Shown: piece after piece, positions 57,131-64,000 of the stretch
Layout: the number at the start of each line of letters is the position of its first letter
Numbering within the stretch: the stretch's first letter is position 1
NCBI RefSeq assembly: GCF_000935355.1
Contig: NZ_JXZC01000006.1
Coordinates: forward strand, 1 to 64,000
Source: Rossellomorea aquimaris
Lineage (GTDB): Bacteria; Bacillota; Bacilli; Bacillales; Bacillaceae_B
Reading direction: 5' to 3'
DNA: 64,000 bases
Made by a program: the position numbers and the translations under genes
Notes under the pieces: model-generated
The model's database searches: none
What the model saw: only the letters and a program-made list of their open reading frames with translations
What the model was told of the DNA's origin: nothing

Positions 57131-57172
57131 CAACCTAATGGTGAGCACATAATATGCTCGAGAATTGGGTTG
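57131..57172 (+). promoter_or_regulatory. Hairpin abutting the coxA ribosome site
   Basis: CAACCTAAT pairs with ATTGGGTTG, with GAGCA/TGCTC inside (57143-57159). The stem ends at the base before AAGGAGG, so it could affect translation of coxA. No T-run follows. Confidence 0.6.
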
Positions 57173-57187
57173 AAGGAGGAATCACCA

Positions 57188-57925
57188 TTGAATAAACGAT
57201 TATTCATGGTACCATTAACAGCCGTCATGACATTGGGCCTTGCTGCATGTAATAGTGGAGAAGAAGAAGCTCAAGATCGATACACAGACTCCTATGAGCC
57301 ACTAGGCTTCTATTCAAACGAAGGCCACGGGGGAGATAAGGGAGATGAGAGGGACGGACCTCTAACGGAAATGTATGACCATTCTGTCGGGAAAGAGGGT
57401 CAGGATATCCGTCAAAAGAAACGAGATTTCCTTCAAGTAAGGGATGAGAATGGGAATCCTAAAAATCCTTCAAGACCACTTGCCAACTATGATGAGAATT
57501 TCTTAGCACAAGACGGTCGCGCAAGCCATGGCGATGCGAATTACCATGGACACCTTGATGATAATACACGAAATGCCAAGAGATCTTACTATACAGCTTA
57601 TGAAGGGGACTTAGCTGAGAAAATTGGCGATGTCACAGGGAAAGTTGAAAATGTCAGCGACGTTCGTGCGGTTGCTTATGGTTCAGATGTCCTCATTGCT
57701 GTAGAGCTGGATGACCACAGCAAAATCGAGGAAACGAAAGCTCGGGTCACAAAAGCCGTACAGCCTTATCTTCATGGAAGGTCCGTTTCCGTTGTGACTG
57801 ATGAAGGGACGTTCAGTCGGGTCAGGAATATTGACAATGATTTACGTGACGGCGGACCAAGAGAAGGAATCAACTTTGATATGCACGATATGTTTAAATC
57901 TGTGAAGAACCGTATCAATGAGTAA
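57188..57925 (+). CDS. coxA: CoxA/YhcN-type spore lipoprotein
   Basis: Spore cortex lipoprotein homologue with the YhcN/YlaJ domain. The signal peptide ends with the lipobox LAAC. The mature N-terminus is charged and low in complexity; the conserved domain (about 140-225) has DVRAVAYGSDVLIAVELDD and ETKARVTKAVQPYL. 245 aa, longer than B. subtilis CoxA. TTG 57188 after AAGGAGGAATCACCA; the ORF reaches 57101 through the hairpin and ribosome site. Position after safA supports the name. Confidence 0.85.
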   Translation: MNKRLFMVPLTAVMTLGLAACNSGEEEAQDRYTDSYEPLGFYSNEGHGGDKGDERDGPLTEMYDHSVGKEGQDIRQKKRDFLQVRDENGNPKNPSRPLANYDENFLAQDGRASHGDANYHGHLDDNTRNAKRSYYTAYEGDLAEKIGDVTGKVENVSDVRAVAYGSDVLIAVELDDHSKIEETKARVTKAVQPYLHGRSVSVVTDEGTFSRVRNIDNDLRDGGPREGINFDMHDMFKSVKNRINE

Positions 57926-57933
57926 CAAGTGTG

Positions 57934-57975
57934 AGACTACTTAAAGAGTTCAATCTCTTTGGTAGTCTTTTTTTG
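57934..57975 (+). terminator. Terminator after coxA
   Basis: AGACTAC and AAGAG pair with CTCTT and GTAGTCT, then seven T. Confidence 0.9.
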
Positions 57976-58145
57976 TTCAGCTCCGGTGTGTGCATCCTCC
58001 TCCCTTTAGTGAGGGTGGTAAAAAACTCCACTCCCCCCGAGGTCCGTCCCTCCTGAAAAATTTCACTCCGGACTGGATATTCTTAACAGGGTTTGGCAAG
58101 ACTAGTGGATAGAGCGTTACATAAATTAAGTTCGAGGTGATCACG

Positions 58146-58694
58146 ATGACGATTAAGGTTCGAATCGTGTTTATGGTGATGTTGTTAATAGGTGCTTTTT
58201 ACTTCACATTCTTTTATACAGAAGAGAAGCAGGCGGCTGACGGGGGCTCTCTTGAGGAGCTGAATGAAACGCCTGCAGAGGTAACTTCCGCCCACACGAT
58301 CACAGTCATACTTGAAAGAGTATATCTGGATGGTGAAGTGAGTGAGGAAATCGTACAGGAAACGATTTGGAGCATGGAAGATTTCTGGGCTGCATATGAG
58401 GATTGGCAGCTGATGGATATGACGGAAGAACAGATCGTGTTTCAAAAACAGATGGATGATATTTCACCACTATTAAAGACGAATGGATATTTTGGTATTT
58501 CTGACAATGGCGTCCTCTCCATATTCAATGGGAAACCCGGACAGGCAGAAATCATTCAGTCCTTCTTCCAGATTGATGTAAAGAGACTTGAAAGTAAACG
58601 ACATGATGATTTAGTCAAAGGCATCCCTATAAAGTCGAAGGAAGAGTATGAAGAGGTTCTCGAACAATTTAAACCTTACTTGGTGCCAAAATAA
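58146..58694 (+). CDS. bofC: BofC, forespore inhibitor of the sigma-K checkpoint
   Basis: Forespore intermembrane protein that restrains the SpoIVB signal to SpoIVFA/SpoIVFB. N-terminal transmembrane or signal segment (about 5-24), then a region with HTITVILERVYLDGEVSEE typical of BofC, and a C-terminal helical domain. 182 aa. ATG 58146 lies 7 nt after GAGGTGAT; the GTG at 58137 overlaps that site. Position before ruvA is conserved. Confidence 0.92.
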   Translation: MTIKVRIVFMVMLLIGAFYFTFFYTEEKQAADGGSLEELNETPAEVTSAHTITVILERVYLDGEVSEEIVQETIWSMEDFWAAYEDWQLMDMTEEQIVFQKQMDDISPLLKTNGYFGISDNGVLSIFNGKPGQAEIIQSFFQIDVKRLESKRHDDLVKGIPIKSKEEYEEVLEQFKPYLVPK

Positions 58695-58699
58695 CAGAG

Positions 58700-58732
58700 A
58701 AAACCAGTGCGCTCGCCACTGGTTTTTTATTT
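58700..58732 (+). terminator. Terminator after bofC
   Basis: AAAACCAGTG pairs with CACTGGTTTT (with GCGC-type inner pairing) and runs into T. Confidence 0.9.
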
Positions 58733-58774
58733 TGAATTTTTTTCTGCCCAATCCTGGTTCAATCTGATAAAATT

Positions 58775-58788
58775 AGAACAAGTGTTTC
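58775..58788 (+). promoter_or_regulatory. LexA (SOS) box candidate upstream of ruvAB
   Basis: AGAACAAGTGTTTC matches the Bacillus SOS consensus CGAACRNRYGTTYG at 12 of 14 positions, missing only the outermost C and G. ruvAB is DNA-damage inducible in B. subtilis, so function is plausible. Confidence 0.6.
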
Positions 58789-58888
58789 TCTTTTCATCAC
58801 TCTTTCCGATCACAGGAAATAGTGATATGATACAATAGGTTTTACATGACTTTTTACGCAGGGTTTTTTAATAGGGAGAGAAAAATAG

Positions 58889-59500
58889 ATGTATGAGTAT
58901 ATAAAAGGAACGGTTAGTCAAGTCGGTCCTGAATATGTAGTAGTGGAGAATAATGGGATCGGATATCAGTTATATACGGCGAATCCGTTTGTTTATTCTA
59001 AATATCAAAATCAAGAGATTCAGATTTTTACATATCAGCATGTGCGTGAAGATCTCATTGCCCTATACGGATTTTTGGCAATGGAAGAGAAATTACTTTT
59101 TATGAAACTATTAAATGTTTCAGGTATTGGTCCAAAGGGAGCTTTGGCGATTCTGGCCTCAGGTGCTCCCCAGCAGGTGATCACCGCCATTGAAGAAGAG
59201 AATGAGAGCTTTTTAACGAAATTCCCCGGGGTGGGTAAGAAAACGGCGCGTCAGATGATACTGGACTTAAAAGGGAAGCTTCAGGATGTTGTGCCTGATT
59301 ATTTTCCTAGTTTATTCTCAAATCCCGAGGAGGCAGAAATATCCTCAGGGAAGGATGAGGCCTTTGACGAAGCGATTCTTGCCCTTAAAGCCCTTGGCTA
59401 TTCTGAACGTGAAATCAAGAAAATCACTCCAAAGTTAAAAGGAGAAGGGCATACCTCGGACGAAATCATCAGAAAAGCTCTTCAGCTCCTATTGAAATAA
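58889..59500 (+). CDS. ruvA: RuvA, Holliday junction DNA-binding subunit
   Basis: Tetramer that holds the Holliday junction for RuvB. OB-fold N-terminus ([19 protein letters not shown]), two helix-hairpin-helix motifs ([26 protein letters not shown]) and the C-terminal RuvB-binding domain. 203 aa. ATG after GGGAGAGAAAAATAG. Confidence 0.97.
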   Translation: MYEYIKGTVSQVGPEYVVVENNGIGYQLYTANPFVYSKYQNQEIQIFTYQHVREDLIALYGFLAMEEKLLFMKLLNVSGIGPKGALAILASGAPQQVITAIEEENESFLTKFPGVGKKTARQMILDLKGKLQDVVPDYFPSLFSNPEEAEISSGKDEAFDEAILALKALGYSEREIKKITPKLKGEGHTSDEIIRKALQLLLK

Positions 59501-59528
59501 GTGGATTCCATGAAGGGAGGAAGTCTGG

Positions 59529-60530
59529 ATGGAAGAAAGAATCGTATCAGGCGAATCAGAGTTAAATGAAGATTCCTTTGAATATTCCCTGCGTCCGCAG
59601 ACAATAAAACAATATATTGGGCAAGATAAAGTAAAGCATAATCTGGAGGTATTCATTGAAGCGGCCAAGATGCGTCAGGAAACCCTGGATCATGTTCTTC
59701 TTTACGGTCCACCTGGATTGGGTAAAACGACCCTTGCTGCTGTCATCGCAAATGAGATGGGCGTGAACTTACGTACCACATCCGGTCCCGCTATTGAGAG
59801 ACCGGGAGATTTAGCTGCGGTGTTAACGGCACTGGAGCCTGGTGATGTGCTGTTCATCGATGAAATTCACCGTTTGCCACGTGCCATTGAAGAAGTTCTT
59901 TATCCGGCGATGGAAGACTTTTGTCTGGATATCGTGATCGGAAATGGTCCGAGTGCCCGGTCTGTCCGTTTAGACCTTCCGCCTTTCACACTCGTGGGAG
60001 CGACGACCCGGGCCGGTGCATTATCGGCCCCGCTCCGAGATCGGTTTGGTGTTTTATGCCGATTGGAATATTATAATGAAGAACAGTTGAATGAAATTGT
60101 TCAACGGACAGCAGCAATTTTAAACACAAAAATCGAAGCGACCGCGTCCGAGGAGTTGGCGCGCAGGTCAAGAGGGACACCGCGTATTGCCAATCGATTA
60201 TTACGAAGGGTGAGGGATTTTGCCCAGGTGAAGGGGAATGGGGATATTACAACCACCCTCTCAAGTGAAGCCCTCGAGCTTCTTCAAGTCGACAAACTTG
60301 GACTTGATCATATCGATCACAAGCTCCTTAAAGGTATCATCGAACGCTTTAGAGGCGGACCTGTGGGACTTGATACAATCGCAGCGAGTATTGGGGAAGA
60401 ATCACACACGATTGAAGATGTATACGAACCCTACCTCTTGCAAATTGGATTTCTCCAAAGAACGCCAAGAGGAAGGATTGTCACGCATCTTGTATACGAA
60501 CATTTCCAGTTGGAGGTGCCGGACAATTGA
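59529..60530 (+). CDS. ruvB: RuvB, Holliday junction branch-migration ATPase
   Basis: AAA+ motor that drives branch migration with RuvA. Walker [12 protein letters not shown], Walker [10 protein letters not shown], sensor [11 protein letters not shown]-terminal winged helix ([16 protein letters not shown]). 333 aa. ATG after AAGGGAGGAAGTCTGG. Overlaps the next small gene by 4 bases. Confidence 0.98.
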   Translation: MEERIVSGESELNEDSFEYSLRPQTIKQYIGQDKVKHNLEVFIEAAKMRQETLDHVLLYGPPGLGKTTLAAVIANEMGVNLRTTSGPAIERPGDLAAVLTALEPGDVLFIDEIHRLPRAIEEVLYPAMEDFCLDIVIGNGPSARSVRLDLPPFTLVGATTRAGALSAPLRDRFGVLCRLEYYNEEQLNEIVQRTAAILNTKIEATASEELARRSRGTPRIANRLLRRVRDFAQVKGNGDITTTLSSEALELLQVDKLGLDHIDHKLLKGIIERFRGGPVGLDTIAASIGEESHTIEDVYEPYLLQIGFLQRTPRGRIVTHLVYEHFQLEVPDN

Positions 60531-60727
60531 CGGGAAAGGTACTGATGATTATAGGTGGAATCATTCTCATAATTGGATTCCTCATGCAATTTATCAAAAT
60601 AGGCAAGCTTCCTGGAGACATTATCATTAAAAAAGAAAACACAACATTTTATTTTCCACTTATGACTTCTATTCTGGTAAGTGTTATACTTTCCGTTGTC
60701 TTTTATTTAATTGGGCGATTTAAATAG
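60527..60727 (+). CDS. DUF2905 family small membrane protein
   Basis: 66 aa with two hydrophobic helices (about 5-24 and 42-62) and the diagnostic central [20 protein letters not shown] of the DUF2905 family. TTG start overlapping the ruvB stop; translation is coupled. Found between ruvB and queA in several Bacillus species as I recall; function unknown. Confidence 0.88.
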   Translation: MTGKVLMIIGGIILIIGFLMQFIKIGKLPGDIIIKKENTTFYFPLMTSILVSVILSVVFYLIGRFK

Positions 60728-60766
60728 GATTCATGGGTGAGATTTAAGTAAGCTGGGTGACAAATT

Positions 60767-61792
60767 GTGAAAGTAGAAGATTTTGATTTTCATTTACCGG
60801 AAGAACTGATTGCACAGACCCCTCTGGAAAATCGTTCGGAGAGTAAATTGATGGTGTTGGATAAAAAGGATGGATCCATTGATCATCTCCAATTTAAAAA
60901 TATCGTAGATTTCCTGAACGAAGGGGATTGTCTCGTTTTAAATGACACAAGAGTACTACCGGCACGCCTTTTTGGACAAAAAGAAGATACGGGTGCCAAT
61001 ATTGAAGTGCTTCTTCTGAAACAAGAGGATGGAGATCAGTGGGAGACGCTGGTCAAGCCTGCGAAACGAATTCGTGTAGGGACGGAGATTGTCTTTGGAG
61101 ACGGAAAGTTAAGAGCAACCTGTGTCGGCTTAAAAGAGCATGGGGGAAGAATTCTTGAATTCCATTATGAAGGGATTTTCTACGAAGTTCTCGATGAATT
61201 GGGAGAAATGCCCCTGCCTCCATATATTCGCGAGCGATTGGAAGAACAGGACCGCTACCAAACCGTTTTTGCAAGGGAAAGAGGTTCAGCGGCAGCACCG
61301 ACGGCTGGTCTTCACTTTACGGAAAAACTGCTGGAAGAACTGAAAGAAAAGGGTATACATATTGCGTTCATTACCCTGCATGTGGGGTTAGGGACGTTCA
61401 GACCGGTTTCCGTCGATACGATTGAGGAACATGATATGCATGCAGAGTTCTATCAGGTTTCTGAAGGGACGGCCCGTCTTTTGAACGAGGTCAGAGCAAA
61501 GGGAGGCCGTATCATAACGGTCGGAACAACGTCTACGCGTACCCTTGAGACCATTGCGTCAAAACACGGAACATTCGTGGAGGAAAATGGATGGACCAAT
61601 ATTTTCATTTATCCCGGCTACGAGTTTAAAGGAATCGATGGGCTGATCACAAATTTTCATTTACCGAAATCAACCCTGATCATGCTGGTCAGTGCCTTTG
61701 CAGGGCAGGAAAACGTCATGCATGCCTATGAAACGGCTGTCAAAGAACAATACCGCTTCTTCAGCTTTGGAGATGCTATGTTTATTAAGTAA
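60767..61792 (+). CDS. queA: QueA, S-adenosylmethionine:tRNA ribosyltransferase-isomerase
   Basis: Transfers a ribosyl group from SAM to preQ1-modified tRNA, making epoxyqueuosine. Motifs [15 protein letters not shown] at the start, [31 protein letters not shown], and a C-terminal [19 protein letters not shown]. 341 aa. GTG 60767 after GGGTGA. Neighbour tgt catalyses the preceding step. Confidence 0.97.
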   Translation: MKVEDFDFHLPEELIAQTPLENRSESKLMVLDKKDGSIDHLQFKNIVDFLNEGDCLVLNDTRVLPARLFGQKEDTGANIEVLLLKQEDGDQWETLVKPAKRIRVGTEIVFGDGKLRATCVGLKEHGGRILEFHYEGIFYEVLDELGEMPLPPYIRERLEEQDRYQTVFARERGSAAAPTAGLHFTEKLLEELKEKGIHIAFITLHVGLGTFRPVSVDTIEEHDMHAEFYQVSEGTARLLNEVRAKGGRIITVGTTSTRTLETIASKHGTFVEENGWTNIFIYPGYEFKGIDGLITNFHLPKSTLIMLVSAFAGQENVMHAYETAVKEQYRFFSFGDAMFIK

Positions 61793-61824
61793 TACATCCA
61801 TGTAACAAATTATTAACCCCTTAA

Positions 61825-62985
<1,161 letters not shown>

Positions 62986-63026
62986 AAGCTAAACCATAAA
63001 TAGATAGATGAAAGGAGGGGAAAAGA

Positions 63027-63293
63027 ATGGGAGGAAGTTTAGGAACAATTTTACCTTTAATATTGATGTTCGTTCTGTTTTACTTTTTACTGATCCGTCC
63101 TCAGCAAAAGCGTCAAAAAGCCATTTCAAAAATGCAAAATGAGCTTGCTAAGGGTGATAGAATCATCACGATCGGTGGATTGCACGGTGCGATCGATGCG
63201 ATTGAAGAAGGAAAGGTAGTCATCCTATGTGGTGACGGCAGCCGTCTTACATATGATCGTAATGCGATCAGAGAAGTAGTGAGAGCAGATTAA
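63027..63293 (+). CDS. yajC: YajC (YrbF), Sec translocon accessory subunit
   Basis: Small SecDF-associated membrane protein. N-terminal transmembrane helix (about 5-22) ending in LLIRPQQKRQK, the family signature, and a cytoplasmic domain with GDRIITIGGLHG. 88 aa. ATG after AAAGGAGGGGAAAAGA. Confidence 0.95.
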   Translation: MGGSLGTILPLILMFVLFYFLLIRPQQKRQKAISKMQNELAKGDRIITIGGLHGAIDAIEEGKVVILCGDGSRLTYDRNAIREVVRAD

Positions 63294-63300
63294 GTATAAT

Positions 63301-63354
63301 AAAAAAGGGTTCCTCAACATTGTGCCAAGGCACTTTGGGAGGGACCCTTTTTTA
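63301..63354. terminator. Terminator between yajC and the convergent membrane gene
   Basis: AAAAAAGGGT pairs with ACCCTTTTTT, with an inner GTGCC/GGCAC stem. The A- and T-runs allow use from both sides. Confidence 0.9.
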
Positions 63355-63367
63355 TTCGGCGAGGGAA

Positions 63368-63739
63368 CTAATTATCCCTTTTTCCACCACTCATATTCAC
63401 TCCGAGGATCCCTCCCATCATGGCTGTGAGGATGTAGCAGCCGTGATAGATGAGCTGCTCCATTGAAAACAGACTATCGTATCCGAGGTATTGAAATAAG
63501 AAAATGACCAGGGTGTAAATGAGCCCTGTTGATCCCCCCAGAACCCATCCTTTTGTCTTTCCTTTCCCACCAGACATAAATCCTCCAACAAATAAAGACA
63601 GAAACGATATGATGGTGACAAATAATGTGATGGAGCTTTCCGTCAATTCCGTAAACCGAAGCAGTAAAGAGAATAATAAGCTTGCGACAATCGCTATGAC
63701 AAATATGGTTGTTGTCCCGTATAGAACGGCACCTCCCAT
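63368..63739 (-). CDS. yrzE: TIGR04086 family membrane protein (YrzE-like)
   Basis: 123 aa with four hydrophobic segments, a glycine-rich loop (GGFMSGGKGKTKGW) between helices 2 and 3 and another glycine-rich end (MGGILGVNMSGGKRDN), the pattern of TIGR04086/YrzE-like proteins near yajC. The start is taken as ATG 63739 on the minus strand after GAGGCG; the ORF continues 22 codons further without a ribosome site. Function unknown. Confidence 0.75.
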   Translation of the reverse strand: MGGAVLYGTTTIFVIAIVASLLFSLLLRFTELTESSITLFVTIISFLSLFVGGFMSGGKGKTKGWVLGGSTGLIYTLVIFLFQYLGYDSLFSMEQLIYHGCYILTAMMGGILGVNMSGGKRDN

Positions 63740-63901
63740 TTTTTTCGCCTCGATGATGGTCCTCTCCCTTCTAACTATATAAATTTTAATCATGTGATAG
63801 TACAAGCATATTCATCCAACATTAGAAAAAGACTAGAAATTTTTTGTGGTCAAGCCTCATAGACTAGTATGAAACTTCCTGGAGAAGGAGGGGCTGTGAC
63901 C

Positions 63902-64000
63902 ATGTCTCCGATGATCGTGTTGATTGTGTTTGTTTCCGTATACATCCTTCTGATGACTGAAAAATGGAACCGTGTACTCGCTGCCATGGCAGGCGGTGTT
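63902..64000 (+). CDS. N-terminus of an ArsB/NhaD-type permease (partial)
   Basis: Only the first 33 codons lie in the window. MSPMIVLIVFVSVYI is a hydrophobic helix, followed by TEKWNRVLAAMAGG, typical of the ArsB/NhaD (citrate-arsenite transporter) superfamily. The ATG follows AAGGAGGGGCTGTG; the GTG at 63896 is an alternative start. Family and substrate cannot be confirmed from this fragment. Confidence 0.6.
   Translation, partial: MSPMIVLIVFVSVYILLMTEKWNRVLAAMAGGV

Overview
The window is a stretch of chromosome from a low-GC, endospore-forming firmicute of the family Bacillaceae. Sporulation genes (lonB, spoVID, ysxE, spoIIB, spoIVFA/B, spo0B, safA, coxA, bofC), strong GGAGG ribosome sites, frequent TTG/GTG starts, a valS T-box and gene order that follows Bacillus subtilis almost gene for gene all support this. 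The extra genes suggest an environmental Bacillus sensu lato (for example a Rossellomorea-like lineage), but the species is a guess.

Layout: 1-4921 protease and GTPase block (lonB, lonA, ysxC); 5253-8070 a polar amino-acid ABC transporter and a membrane protein inserted between ysxC and hemA; 8071-9007 non-coding DNA with two opposed copies of a dispersed palindromic repeat; 9008-15300 the complete hemAXCDBL haem operon; 15436-17812 spore-coat genes spoVID and ysxE; 18154-22600 T-box-controlled valS, then folC.

22710-33355 is the most distinctive region: a membrane GAF-GGDEF diguanylate cyclase, a VanW/G5-like surface protein and a type IV pilus cluster (pilB, pilT, pilC, one pilin, prepilin peptidase, pilM, pilN, pilO). 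It occupies the place where B. subtilis has only comC between folC and spoIIB. PilB carries an N-terminal MshEN-type domain, a fold known to bind c-di-GMP, so the neighbouring cyclase is a candidate controller of the pilus.

33456-44870 returns to the conserved order: spoIIB, maf, radC, mreBCD, minCD, spoIVFAB, rng, rplU, prp, rpmA. At 44871-45536 lies a gene-free stretch with two arrays of short AT-rich units spaced 20-21 bp, about two helical turns; I know of no named element that explains it. Then follow spo0B-obg, pheB-pheA, the NAD biosynthesis locus (nifS-niaR divergent from nadBCA), safA, an APH-fold kinase homologue, coxA, bofC, ruvAB, a small DUF2905 gene, queA, tgt, yajC, a minus-strand TIGR04086-type membrane gene and the first 33 codons of a transporter-like gene.

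No rRNA, tRNA, transposase, prophage or CRISPR array was seen. All calls come from reading the sequence; family comparisons are from memory, with no database search.
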